Below, in pieces: positions 18,403-27,597 of a stretch of 59,521 nt of DNA (position 1 is its first letter; every line of letters starts with the position of its first letter). The notes under the pieces are model-generated. The model saw only the letters and a program-made list of their open reading frames with translations, was not told the DNA's origin and did not search any database. The DNA comes from Tannerella sp. (lineage in GTDB: Bacteria > Bacteroidota > Bacteroidia > Bacteroidales > Tannerellaceae), in assembly GCA_031270465.1 (NCBI GenBank), contig JAISXP010000129.1:1-59521 (forward strand), read 5' to 3'. Both the position numbers and the translations under genes were made by a program.

Positions 18403-18858
18403 ATGGGCAATATGGAAGAAAATAAAGATAGCAAGCAGAGATCCGTCGACAAAAGGTATTTGCGTATGGCACAGATATGGGCTGAAAATTCGTACTGCAA
18501 ACGCCGTCGGGTAGGAGCGCTGATTGTAAAGGATCAGATGATTATATCCGACGGCTACAACGGGACGCCGTCGGGTTTCGAAAATATGTGCGAAGATGAA
18601 TACAACGTGACTAAACCGTACGTGCTGCATGCCGAGGCAAATGCCATTACCAAAGTGGCCGCTTCGTCCAACAGCAGCAGGGGAGCAACGATTTACATCA
18701 CCTCGTCGCCGTGCATCGAATGTGCCAAACTGATTATTCAGTCGGGTATCCGGCGGGTCGTGTACTCCGCGAACTACCATACGGAAGACGGTTGCCTTCT
18801 GCTCAGACGCGCAGGAATTATTGTGGATTGTATAGATATTAATAATGAAATAGACTAA
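18403..18858 (+). CDS. dCMP deaminase (ComEB-like)
   Basis: 151 residues of the zinc-dependent cytidine/deoxycytidylate deaminase family. H76-A-E78 and P-C104-I-E-C107 supply the zinc ligands and proton shuttle. It turns dCMP into dUMP for thymidylate synthesis. The stop codon shares one base with the ATG of the downstream S41 protease gene (TAATG), so the two are translationally coupled. The M at codon 4 is an alternative start. Confidence 0.92.
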   Translation: MGNMEENKDSKQRSVDKRYLRMAQIWAENSYCKRRRVGALIVKDQMIISDGYNGTPSGFENMCEDEYNVTKPYVLHAEANAITKVAASSNSSRGATIYITSSPCIECAKLIIQSGIRRVVYSANYHTEDGCLLLRRAGIIVDCIDINNEID

Positions 18859-20462
18859 TGAGTAACAACAAATCATCATTCTGGTTGCCTGCCCTTGTGG
18901 CGCTCGGCCTCGTTGCAGGTTTTTCCTTCGGAAACTATTACGCGAAGAAGAATTTGCGTTTTTCGGGAAATAATAAAATTGAAACGATTCTCAACATCAT
19001 CAATCATCAGTATGTGGATACGGTGGATATGAATCGCCTGGTCGAAGCCACGGCGCAGAATATTCTCAGCGAACTGGATCCGCATTCCGTGCTGATTCCT
19101 GCCGAAAGACTGCAGTTTGTGGCATACAAGTTGGAAGGCTCTTTCAGCGGAATCGGTGTCTCGTTCAATATGCTTTCCGACACGATACTGATTATAAGCG
19201 TCATTCACAAGGGGCCTGCCGAGAAGGCGGGCATCCTGCCTTACGACCGCATCATCACTATCAACGATTCGGTGTATGCAGGCAGAAACATCGACCAGGA
19301 AAGAATCATTCAGACCTTGCGCGGAGACAAAAACAGCAAGGTGAAACTGGGCATCAAGCGCGGCAATTCGGCAGAACTGCTCTACTTCGACGTCACGCGC
19401 GGCGATGTACCAAGCTATTCCATCAAGGCCGCCAACAACATCGGCGACAATATCGGATACCTCAAAGTGGAAGATTTTGCCAGAACAACCTATAACGAGT
19501 TCATTACAGCCATCGCCAAACTCCGGAAAGACGGCTGCGAAAAGTTCATCATCGACCTGCGCGGCAACAGCGGAGGCTATATGGAATCGGCCATCCACAT
19601 GATTAACGAATTTATGCCCGCCAACAGCCCGATTGTGTACATGCAGGGCAAATCATTTACGCATAAGGAATTTCGCGCCAACGGTTCAGGTTCGTGCCAG
19701 AATGTGCCCGTGGTTGTGCTGGTGGACGAATCGTCCGGATCGGCGAGCGAAATCTTTGCCGGAGCTGTTCAGGACAACGACCGCGGACTCATCGTCGGCC
19801 GGCGCACCTACGGCAAAGGTCTGGTACAGGCGCCTATTCTCCTGGAAGACGGCTCCCAACTGCGGCTGACCATCGCGCGATATTACACCCCCTCGGGACG
19901 CTGCATCCAGAAAAATTATGAGATGGGACACCAGGAAGAGTATCACCGCGATATTGAAAACCGGTTCTATCACGGCGAATTTGATTCGGCGGACAGCATC
20001 AAACTGGATGATATGCCTGAATATAAAACGATGGGCGGACGTACCGTCTACGGCGGCGGAGGCATCATGCCCGACATCTTTATCCCGCGCGACACGAGCA
20101 ATATTACTTCGTACTACAGCTCGGTGATGCAGTCGGGACTGTTCTATCAGTTTGTGCTGGAATATTCCGACAGCCATCACGACAAACTGTCGTCCTTCAG
20201 AACGTACGGCGAACTGTATACCTACCTGAAGACGCAGCCGCTGCTGAACGCATTTGTCGATTTTGCAGAAAAACAGGGCGTCAAGAAACGCCCGACACTG
20301 ATTCAGATTTCGGGAAAGCTGATTGAGAACATCCTGCACGCATACATTGTCCGCAACTTTTTCGACGAGGGCGGGTTTTATGCAATTATCCTGTCGGACG
20401 ACGTGACGCTGAACCGCGCCGTCCGCGAAATCAGAAACGGGACGTGGCAGCCGGCCATTTAG
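18858..20462 (+). CDS. C-terminal processing protease, S41 family (CtpA-like)
   Basis: 534 residues. An N-terminal hydrophobic segment (about 9-28) anchors it in the inner membrane facing the periplasm. A PDZ domain follows (about 95-165), then the S41 protease domain with the catalytic Ser in S-G-S-A-S-E (S295) and Lys in Y-G-K-G-L-V-Q (K320). These proteases trim or degrade envelope proteins from the C-terminus. It overlaps the dCMP deaminase gene by one base and is followed at 28 bases by the 5-formyl-THF cyclo-ligase gene. Confidence 0.95.
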   Translation: MSNNKSSFWLPALVALGLVAGFSFGNYYAKKNLRFSGNNKIETILNIINHQYVDTVDMNRLVEATAQNILSELDPHSVLIPAERLQFVAYKLEGSFSGIGVSFNMLSDTILIISVIHKGPAEKAGILPYDRIITINDSVYAGRNIDQERIIQTLRGDKNSKVKLGIKRGNSAELLYFDVTRGDVPSYSIKAANNIGDNIGYLKVEDFARTTYNEFITAIAKLRKDGCEKFIIDLRGNSGGYMESAIHMINEFMPANSPIVYMQGKSFTHKEFRANGSGSCQNVPVVVLVDESSGSASEIFAGAVQDNDRGLIVGRRTYGKGLVQAPILLEDGSQLRLTIARYYTPSGRCIQKNYEMGHQEEYHRDIENRFYHGEFDSADSIKLDDMPEYKTMGGRTVYGGGGIMPDIFIPRDTSNITSYYSSVMQSGLFYQFVLEYSDSHHDKLSSFRTYGELYTYLKTQPLLNAFVDFAEKQGVKKRPTLIQISGKLIENILHAYIVRNFFDEGGFYAIILSDDVTLNRAVREIRNGTWQPAI

Positions 20463-20490
20463 CCTCCGCTCCGACGCAAACCTTTTCGTG

Positions 20491-21054
20491 ATGAACAGCG
20501 GATATGCCAAGCAGCAACTGCGCCGGAAGGTTGCATCTCTGAAAAAAGACTGTCCGGCGGAACTGCTGGCGGCGTTTTCTGATGCGATACACGCCCGGAT
20601 CGAACAGTCGCCGCTGTTTCGCGACGCGGCGCACATCGTCTGCTATCATGCCCTGCCGGGCGAAGTGCAGACGGTGGCGCTGCTCGAAAAATGGTACGGA
20701 CAGAAACGGTTTTTCCTGCCCGCAGTAGAGGGCGAACGGTTGAAATTCTATCCGTATCATGGCGAAAACAGCCTCATAACCGGCGCCTTCGGTATTATGG
20801 AACCGCGAGCGGACGGCGAAGCGTCTGCCGGCGATATCGACCTCGCAATTGTTCCCGGCGAAGCTTTCGACCGGCGGCTGAACCGTCTCGGAAAGGGTCG
20901 GGGCTTTTATGACCGTTTCCTGGCGGAGTTTCGGAAACCGGTGATGGGAATATGCTTTCAGTTTCAGTTGTTTGATGCTGTCCCTATCGACGGGCGCGAC
21001 TGCAAAATGACGCAAATCATCACCGAACGGGAAATTATCTCCGCATCATTTTGA
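20491..21054 (+). CDS. 5-formyltetrahydrofolate cyclo-ligase
   Basis: 187 residues from the ATG at 20491; a GTG one codon earlier (20488) is also in frame. It converts 5-formyl-THF to methenyl-THF using ATP. Seen are the N-terminal K-x-x-L-R-R-K pattern and the C-terminal signature L-G-K-G-R-G-F-Y-D-R with the folate pocket. It is the last gene of the plus-strand run and converges on thrC; the 96-bp gap shows no strong terminator. Confidence 0.93.
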   Translation: MNSGYAKQQLRRKVASLKKDCPAELLAAFSDAIHARIEQSPLFRDAAHIVCYHALPGEVQTVALLEKWYGQKRFFLPAVEGERLKFYPYHGENSLITGAFGIMEPRADGEASAGDIDLAIVPGEAFDRRLNRLGKGRGFYDRFLAEFRKPVMGICFQFQLFDAVPIDGRDCKMTQIITEREIISASF

Positions 21055-21150
21055 ACGACTGAACGTCAAATATACTGCAAGCCGGCTAAACATGTTCAGC
21101 GACACACGTGAAGTTTTAGCCGAAAACCCTTGAATCTTTGAACTTTGAAT

Positions 21151-22461
21151 TTATGCATTTTCCACCAGAAAATCCCTGAATTTTCCAAAATCGCTGCTCA
21201 GTGGGATGCTTTGTTTTTTGCCTTTCATGAACGCCTGCAGTTTGTCGGGGATGTCGATATTTACGTTCAGGATGCGGTCTGCCGTTTCCTTGAATTTTGC
21301 CGGATGCGCTGTTTCGAGAAACAGTCCGGTCTGGTGCGGCTGAAGGCCGAAGTCGGCCAGCGCCCGATAGCCGCAGGCGCCGTGCGGGTCGAGAAGGTAG
21401 TTGAAGTTGCGGAAAACGAGGCGCATGGTACGGGCTATCTCCCCGTCGTCGTATCTGTAGCCGGCAATCGACCGGGCGATCGCCCCGTGGTCGTGTCCGA
21501 ACATGTCGAGGATGCGGGCAAAGTTGCTCGGATTGCCGACATCCATCGCGTTGGCGATGGTAGCCACCGACGGGCGCGGCTCGTATTTCCCCGTTTTCAG
21601 GTAGGTGAGAAACACGTCGTTGCGGTTGTTGGCGGCGATAAAACGTTTGACGGGCAAACCCATCTGCGCGGCGAACAGTCCGGCTGAGAGGTTCCCGAAA
21701 TTACCGCTGGGCACGCAGACAATCAGTTCGCCGGCTTTACCTGCCCTGTCCAACTGGGCGTAGGCGTCGAAATAGTAGAACGACTGCGGAATCAGCCGCG
21801 CCACGTTGATGGAATTGGCCGATGTGAGCCTCATGCGGCTGTTCAACTCGCGGTCTGCAAAGGCGGCTTTTACCAGCGTCTGGCAATCGTCGAACGTCCC
21901 GTCGATTTCGAGCGCCGTGATATTTTGCCCCAGCGTGGTGAACTGGTATTCCTGTATCGGGCTTACTTTCCCCCCGGGATACAGCACGAAGACGCGGATG
22001 CCCTCGATGCCGAGAAATCCGCTGGCCACGGCGCTGCCCGTATCGCCCGAAGTGGCTACCAGCACGTTGACCGTCTGCCCGATGCCTTTCCGCCGTATGA
22101 AATAGCCGAGCAGACGCGCCATAAAACGCGCGCCGACGTCCTTGAAGGCAAGCGTGGGGCCGTGAAACAGTTCCAGACTGTATACCGAATCGTGGACATG
22201 CACCACGGGCGTGTCGAACGAAAGCGTGTCGCCGACGATGGCCGCCAGCGCCCCCGCATCAATGTCATCGCCGAAAAACGATTCGGCCACGATGGAGGCC
22301 GTCTCATGAAACGGCCTGTCTTTCAGCGAACGGATGATGTCGCTGCCCAGTACCGGAATCCGTTCGGGCATGTACAGCCCGCTGTCGGCGGCAAGGCTTC
22401 TGATTACCGCATCTTCGAGCGTGGCTGGAGGAGACTGTCTGTTTGTACTGTAATATTTCAT
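21151..22461 (-). CDS. thrC: Threonine synthase (E. coli type)
   Basis: A 436-residue PLP enzyme that turns O-phosphohomoserine into threonine. It begins with the family start (MKYYSTNRQSPPATLEDAV) and carries the PLP lysine in A-F-K-D-V-G-A-R-F and the S-G-D-T-G-S motif (VATSGDTGSAV). It is the last gene of the thrA-homoserine kinase-thrC operon. A second, differently built threonine-synthase-like protein is encoded at 27598-28776. Confidence 0.96.
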   Translation of the reverse strand: MKYYSTNRQSPPATLEDAVIRSLAADSGLYMPERIPVLGSDIIRSLKDRPFHETASIVAESFFGDDIDAGALAAIVGDTLSFDTPVVHVHDSVYSLELFHGPTLAFKDVGARFMARLLGYFIRRKGIGQTVNVLVATSGDTGSAVASGFLGIEGIRVFVLYPGGKVSPIQEYQFTTLGQNITALEIDGTFDDCQTLVKAAFADRELNSRMRLTSANSINVARLIPQSFYYFDAYAQLDRAGKAGELIVCVPSGNFGNLSAGLFAAQMGLPVKRFIAANNRNDVFLTYLKTGKYEPRPSVATIANAMDVGNPSNFARILDMFGHDHGAIARSIAGYRYDDGEIARTMRLVFRNFNYLLDPHGACGYRALADFGLQPHQTGLFLETAHPAKFKETADRILNVNIDIPDKLQAFMKGKKQSIPLSSDFGKFRDFLVENA

Positions 22462-22492
22462 TGTTCAGGATTCAAAATTCAATATTCAAAAT

Positions 22493-23704
22493 TCAGGATT
22501 TGCCGAGAAAGGCTTTTATGAAAGAATTGCCTGTCAGAAGGCCGTACCGCCCCTGTCGTACGGAGAACTCGTCGTAGCAGTCGACACTGTCCGGCTCCTG
22601 CCCTGGTTTGCAGATGAGAAAAGGGACGGGGTCGGCCGTATGCGTGCGGATGACGCAGGGCGTCGGGTGGTCGGGCAGGACGGATATGGCCACGGGTTCG
22701 TCCCACGTCCGTACGGCTTCGCAGACGGGGCCGACGATGCGCCGGTCCAGGTCTTCGACGGTGCGCACTTTCAGCCGGACGTCGCCGTCGTGTCCCGCCT
22801 CGTCGCTTGCTTCGACGTGCAGATACACCAGGTCGTGCGTTTTCAGCGCGCGGATGGCGGCCTGCGCCTTGCCTTCGTAGTTCGTGTCGTACAGCCCTGT
22901 TGCGCCTTCTACCGTGACGACATCCATTCCGGCATATACGCCGATGCCGCGTATCAGGTCGACGGCCGAGATGACGGCGCTTGTCCCGATGCCGTACAGC
23001 GCTTCGAGCGTCGGCATGTCAGGCCTGAATCCCGGCGACCAGGGCCAGATACTGTTGGCCGGGTTTTTTCCCGCGGCCATTCTTTTCCTGTTCACGGGAT
23101 GGCCGGGAAGTATTTCCTGCGAAGCCGTGACGAGCCTGTTCAGCCGTTCGGCCGTCGGCGCGGCATCGGGATGCGAGGCTTTCACAAGCGACGGACGGAA
23201 AGGCTGCATCGGAATGTCGTGCGGAGGCGTACAGTCCAGCCGCTTGTCGCCGCCGGTCATGACCAGCAGGTGGCGGTACGACACGCCGGCGTGAAACCGC
23301 GTCTGCGCATCGCCCGTTTTTTCGTTCAGGAACGCAATCAGTTCAGCCGCTTCGCTATTCGAAATGTGTCCGGCCGAATGGTTTTTCATCTTCCCGTCTT
23401 CGATACAGACCAGGTTACAGCGCAGCGCCAGTTCGCCCGGCAACAGGTTCACACCCATGCTTGCAGCCTCCAGCACGCCACGCCCCTCGTACACGCGGTG
23501 CAGGTCGTATCCCAGGACGGCAAGATTGGCCACTTCGCTGCCGGGATGGAACCCTGCGGGAACGGTCTGCAGACGGCCGGTCACGCCCCTGCGCGCCAGG
23601 CAGTCCATGTGCGGCGTGCGGGCATACTGCAGCGGCGTCCGGCTGTCAAGCGCCGGGACAGGTTCGTCGGCCATGCCATCGCCAAGAATAATTATATATT
23701 TCAT
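22493..23704 (-). CDS. Phosphoglycerate-mutase-like presumed homoserine kinase
   Basis: 403 residues of the archaeal-type, cofactor-independent phosphoglycerate mutase family in the alkaline phosphatase superfamily. It begins M-K-Y-I-I-I-L-G-D-G-M-A-D-E-P and has H-V-E-A-S-D-E-A-G-H-D-G and D-H-P-T-P metal-binding motifs. It sits between thrA and thrC (gaps of 21 and 31 bases), exactly where homoserine kinase is needed, and no GHMP-type thrB is in the window. Members of this family in such operons have been proposed to be homoserine kinases, which I accept as the likely role. The alternative is a true 2,3-BPG-independent mutase. Confidence 0.85.
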   Translation of the reverse strand: MKYIIILGDGMADEPVPALDSRTPLQYARTPHMDCLARRGVTGRLQTVPAGFHPGSEVANLAVLGYDLHRVYEGRGVLEAASMGVNLLPGELALRCNLVCIEDGKMKNHSAGHISNSEAAELIAFLNEKTGDAQTRFHAGVSYRHLLVMTGGDKRLDCTPPHDIPMQPFRPSLVKASHPDAAPTAERLNRLVTASQEILPGHPVNRKRMAAGKNPANSIWPWSPGFRPDMPTLEALYGIGTSAVISAVDLIRGIGVYAGMDVVTVEGATGLYDTNYEGKAQAAIRALKTHDLVYLHVEASDEAGHDGDVRLKVRTVEDLDRRIVGPVCEAVRTWDEPVAISVLPDHPTPCVIRTHTADPVPFLICKPGQEPDSVDCYDEFSVRQGRYGLLTGNSFIKAFLGKS

Positions 23705-23725
23705 CCTGTTGCGGAGATTGCCGTT

Positions 23726-26167
23726 CTACCTGATGTTCGCAATGGAGATGATGTCGGCGAACACGCCTGCGGCCGTTACGTCTTCGCCTGCGCCGTAGCC
23801 TTTGATAATCATCGGATAGTCGTTGTACCGCTCGGTAGATATCATGATGATGTTGTTGCTTCCCTCCAGTTCGTAGAAAGGATGGTGGCGGTCCACTTCC
23901 TGCAATCCTATTTCGCACCTGCCCCTGTCCATTTTGGCAACCAGGCGGATGCGTTTCTTTTCCGCTTCCACCCGTTTGCGCATCGTTTCGAATCCGTCAT
24001 CGAGTTCGCGGATTTTTGGCCAGAAATCGTCCAGCGAGCCTTCGAAATATTTTTCCGGGATGAAGAGGTTTATCTTCACATCTTCCTTTTCGACCGTGTA
24101 TCCGGCCTCGCGGGCGAGGATGACTAATTTGCGTATGACGTCCGTACCGCTCAGGTCGATGCGCGGGTCAGGCTCGGCATAATGCGCTTCCTTTGCCATC
24201 AGAATGGCTTTGCTGAAAGGGATGTCGGCGCTCAGCGTGTTGAAGATAAAGTTGAGCGTGCCCGAAAGCACCGCTTCCAGATGCAGGATATGGTCGCCGC
24301 TGTTTATCAGATCGTTCATCGTGTTGATTATCGGCAGTCCCGCGCCGACGTTCGTCTCGAACAGATATTTGACGCCTCTCCTGCGCGCCGTTTCCTTCAG
24401 CAGGTGATAGTTGCCGTATGACGACGACGCGGCGATTTTGTTGGCCGCCACAACCGAGATGTTGCTGTTCAGTAGGGATTCGTAGATTGCGGCAATCTCT
24501 TCGCTTGATGTGCAGTCGACAAACACGGAATTGAAGATGTTCATCGTCAGTATCTCGTCTCGCACAGTGGATGGCGACGAGGGCTTTCCGCTGCCTTTCA
24601 GTTCGGCAATGCACGTATCGAGATTCAGTCCGCTGCGGCTGATCAGTATCTTTTTGGAATTGGCTATTCCTACGAGATTCAGCTTCAGTCCGTTTTGCTT
24701 CATCAGCTTGTCCTGCTGGCACCTAATCTGTTCGATCAGCTTGCTGCCGACCGTTCCCACGCCTGCGACGAAAAGGTTCAGCGCTTTATATTCGGATAGA
24801 AAAAAGGAATCATGAATCGAGTTCAGCGCTTTCCGCAGCGAATCGCGCCTGATGACGAACGAGATGTTCGTTTCGGACGCGCCCTGGGCGCATGCAATGA
24901 CGCTTATGCCCGCGCGTCCCAGCGTCCCGAACAGCTTGCCCGCGATGCCCGGCGTGCGCTTCATGTTTTCGCCCACGATGGCGACCGTCGCCAGGTCTTT
25001 TTCGGCAACCATGTCGTTGACTTCGCCCTGCGAGCGTTCGAGCGCAAATTCCTCGTTCAACACTTGTACCGCAAGGTCGGCGTCTTCGTTTTTTACCGCG
25101 ATGGTGGTATTGTTTTCCGAACTTGCCTGCGATACCATGAACACGCTGATGCCGTTTTTCGCCAGCGTCTTGAATATGCGGTAGTTCACGCCTATCACAC
25201 CGACCATTCCCAGCCCCTGCACCGTGACCAGACACGTATCGTCGATGGACGAAATGCCTTTGATCAGCGCTTTCCGTTCGTTCGGGTGATAGTCGCTGGA
25301 GATATACGTGCCCGGCACTTCGGGATTGAAGGTGTTGCATATCTTGATGGGGATATTTTTGTGGTATACGGGATAAATCGTGGGAGGATAAATCACCTTA
25401 GCTCCGAAGTTACACAGTTCCATCGCCTCTGTAAACGACAACCGTTCAATCACGTACGTCGAATTTATCACTTTAGGGTCTGCCGTCATGAAGCCGTCCA
25501 CGTCCGTCCATATTTCGAGGATGGAAGCATCGAGCGCCGCCGCAAGGATGGATGCAGTGTAGTCCGAGCCGCCGCGTCCGAGATTAGTTATCTCGCCGTT
25601 GTCTTTGCTGGACGAAATGAATCCCGGCACTACTGCAACATCGGGCAGCGAAGCGAACGTTTCCTTAATCAGCTGATTAGTGAGTTCGAAATCGACGATG
25701 TGCTTGTTGAACTGTCTGACGGTCTTGATAAATTTGCGGGCGTCGAACAGGCGGGCGTCGCGGATGATGCTGACAAGGATGAGCGACGACAGACGTTCGC
25801 CGTAACTGACTATCGTGTCGGACGTTTTCGCCGACAGGTCGTTGATGAGGCAGACGCCTTTCAGGATGTTGGACAGTTCGTCCAACAGAGTCGTGACGTG
25901 CGTCCGTGTCGTCTTGCGCAACGCTTCGTCGGGAATTACGCCTTCGATTATATCCAAATGGCGCACGACAATTTCGGAAAGCGCATTTTCGTATGCCCTG
26001 TCACCTTTTGCGGCCAGTTCTGCCGTCGACAGCAATTTGTCGGTTATCCCGCCCAGTGCGGATACAATCACTATCACCGGTTCTTCGACTGCCTCTACTA
26101 TTTTTTTTACACTCAAAATGCTATTCGCGGAACCTACGGACGTTCCGCCGAATTTTAATACTTTCAT
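23726..26167 (-). CDS. thrA: Bifunctional aspartokinase / homoserine dehydrogenase
   Basis: 813 residues. The N-terminal aspartate kinase begins with M-K-V-L-K-F-G-G-T-S-V-G and is followed by ACT regulatory domains (about 310-450). The homoserine dehydrogenase domain starts about 465 with the NAD(P) motif V-A-G-V-G-T-V-G and ends at the C-terminus. It catalyses the first and third steps from aspartate to threonine/methionine and is the first gene of the threonine operon. Feedback inhibition by threonine is expected for the family. A 236-bp leader upstream contains possible short peptides and a hairpin. Confidence 0.96.
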   Translation of the reverse strand: MKVLKFGGTSVGSANSILSVKKIVEAVEEPVIVIVSALGGITDKLLSTAELAAKGDRAYENALSEIVVRHLDIIEGVIPDEALRKTTRTHVTTLLDELSNILKGVCLINDLSAKTSDTIVSYGERLSSLILVSIIRDARLFDARKFIKTVRQFNKHIVDFELTNQLIKETFASLPDVAVVPGFISSSKDNGEITNLGRGGSDYTASILAAALDASILEIWTDVDGFMTADPKVINSTYVIERLSFTEAMELCNFGAKVIYPPTIYPVYHKNIPIKICNTFNPEVPGTYISSDYHPNERKALIKGISSIDDTCLVTVQGLGMVGVIGVNYRIFKTLAKNGISVFMVSQASSENNTTIAVKNEDADLAVQVLNEEFALERSQGEVNDMVAEKDLATVAIVGENMKRTPGIAGKLFGTLGRAGISVIACAQGASETNISFVIRRDSLRKALNSIHDSFFLSEYKALNLFVAGVGTVGSKLIEQIRCQQDKLMKQNGLKLNLVGIANSKKILISRSGLNLDTCIAELKGSGKPSSPSTVRDEILTMNIFNSVFVDCTSSEEIAAIYESLLNSNISVVAANKIAASSSYGNYHLLKETARRRGVKYLFETNVGAGLPIINTMNDLINSGDHILHLEAVLSGTLNFIFNTLSADIPFSKAILMAKEAHYAEPDPRIDLSGTDVIRKLVILAREAGYTVEKEDVKINLFIPEKYFEGSLDDFWPKIRELDDGFETMRKRVEAEKKRIRLVAKMDRGRCEIGLQEVDRHHPFYELEGSNNIIMISTERYNDYPMIIKGYGAGEDVTAAGVFADIISIANIR

Positions 26168-26179
26168 TGTATAATATTA

Positions 26180-26330
26180 AAAATAAAAATAAATATGGAA
26201 ACTGATTATTGAAAATAATAGTCGCACACCGCCTTCACGCGGCTGCTACTGCGTTTGTATGTCTCATATTAACCCCGTACAGGGGTGAACATGATTGCCC
26301 AGGTATAATATGCAAACGATACATTTGTCA
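26180..26330 (-). promoter_or_regulatory. Candidate leader region of the threonine operon
   Basis: On the minus strand two short frames follow one another. One has 20 codons (ATG at 26330, M-T-N-V-S-F-A-Y-Y-T...) and ends in a small hairpin ACCCC-TGTAC-GGGGT. The other has 10 codons (ATG at 26267, M-R-H-T-N-A-V-A-A-A). After it comes a bulged GC-rich stem (GCAGCCGC with GCGGTGTGC, loop GTGAAG) and an AT-rich run. This could be an attenuator, but the peptides are not rich in threonine codons and the stem lacks a clean T tract. Confidence 0.25.
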
Positions 26331-26403
26331 TGTTCGGTCTTCTTTTTTGCGGGACAATATTACGCATTATTTTTCAATTACGGAATAAAAACTGCAAAAA
26401 AAA

Positions 26404-27345
26404 CTATTTTTCGGCCGCAGACTGCTGTTTTTCCCGTTCGACGTCTTCGCGCGCCTTGCTCATCGTCACCAGATAAACGCCCGCAAAAACGAGCAGGGCA
26501 GCAAGAAGTTTTTCGACGGTAAAATTTCCCTGTCCCACCATCACGGCCAGCATCGAAGCGACGATCGGCTGGATATAGCTGTACATGCTGACGGTAGTGG
26601 GTCGCAGGCGTTTGAGCGACATCGGAATAAGCAGGTAGGGAACAAACGTACCTCCCACCAGTACGAAAACGATGCGGAGAATCTCGTCCCATTCTATCGC
26701 ATTGTGGTGGAATGCGGGCGCATCGAGCACGTGATGATACATAAAGGGCGTCAGCATGAGCGCCGAAAAGAGAAACATCCATTTCATGATGGAAACGGCC
26801 GAGTAGCGCTGACTGAGAGGACGCGAGATGACCATATAAATCGAATAGAGCAAGTTGCTGGTTACGATGAGCATATCGCCGCTCAAGCTGCTGTTGCGGT
26901 CGCCCGAATGTGTGGAGGAGAGTATCACCAGCACTCCGCCCGCCACACCCAGCAATACGCCAAATACTTTCTGCTTCGTAATCGGCTCTTTCAGTATCAG
27001 AGCGGCCAGTAGCATCACGTAGATCGGGCCGGCAGTGGCAATGATGGACGTGTCGACGGGCGAAGTCAGATTCAATCCCGCCATAAACAAACTCTGATTA
27101 AAGGCAATACCTGTGCAGGCGCATATAAAAAGCAGTCCCAAATCCTTGAGCGAGACTTTCTCGCGCTTTACGAACAGAGACGACAGCCAGAACATCGCTG
27201 TGGCAAAAAGGATACGCAACAGCGTCAGCGCTTCCGGCGCCACATCTGCCGGAATCAGCGACTTCGAAATGGAAATATTGATGGCAAACAACACATTTAC
27301 AATCAATATGATTCCATGTCCTTTCAATTTTTCCTTTCCAATCAT
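26404..27345 (-). CDS. EamA/DMT family transporter
   Basis: A 313-residue integral inner-membrane protein with about ten hydrophobic helices in two homologous halves (EamA repeats), e.g. the segment PVDTSIIATAGPIYVMLLAAL in the first half. Members export amino acids, purines or other metabolites; no substrate can be assigned here. A TACTTTTG -7 box (27376-27369) lies 23 bases upstream, so it is an independent unit between the threonine operon and the ThrC-like gene. The 250-bp gap upstream holds nothing else clear. Confidence 0.9.
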   Translation of the reverse strand: MIGKEKLKGHGIILIVNVLFAINISISKSLIPADVAPEALTLLRILFATAMFWLSSLFVKREKVSLKDLGLLFICACTGIAFNQSLFMAGLNLTSPVDTSIIATAGPIYVMLLAALILKEPITKQKVFGVLLGVAGGVLVILSSTHSGDRNSSLSGDMLIVTSNLLYSIYMVISRPLSQRYSAVSIMKWMFLFSALMLTPFMYHHVLDAPAFHHNAIEWDEILRIVFVLVGGTFVPYLLIPMSLKRLRPTTVSMYSYIQPIVASMLAVMVGQGNFTVEKLLAALLVFAGVYLVTMSKAREDVEREKQQSAAEK

Positions 27346-27368
27346 AGACCGAAATTTGCAAAACAGGG

Positions 27369-27376
27369 CAAAAGTA
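27369..27376 (-). promoter_or_regulatory. -7 promoter box for the EamA transporter
   Basis: Minus-strand TACTTTTG, exact TAnnTTTG match, 23 bases upstream of the start codon. No clear -33 element. Confidence 0.5.
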
Positions 27377-27597
27377 CGGAATAATTTATTTCGGAACGGT
27401 ATGGTTGTTTGTTTTTTCTTTTTTTTCCTGTCCGCAGCAAATATGGCGCCTCAAACTTTTTCTTGTCCTGCACGCGGGATAAACACGTTTATCGACACAC
27501 GGAACGCTCGTCGGAAATCCCTGAATCTTTGAATCTTCGAACGGTTCATTCAATGCACGGAATCATGCCGCGCGCAGTAAATATCCCCCGTCTCTTC

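Noticed and set aside
22640..24127. A 495-codon plus-strand frame
   Set aside because: It is antisense to the homoserine kinase-like and thrA genes; composition is that of a shadow frame in GC-rich coding DNA.
24812..26158. A 448-codon plus-strand frame
   Set aside because: It is antisense to thrA along its whole length, with no recognisable domain.
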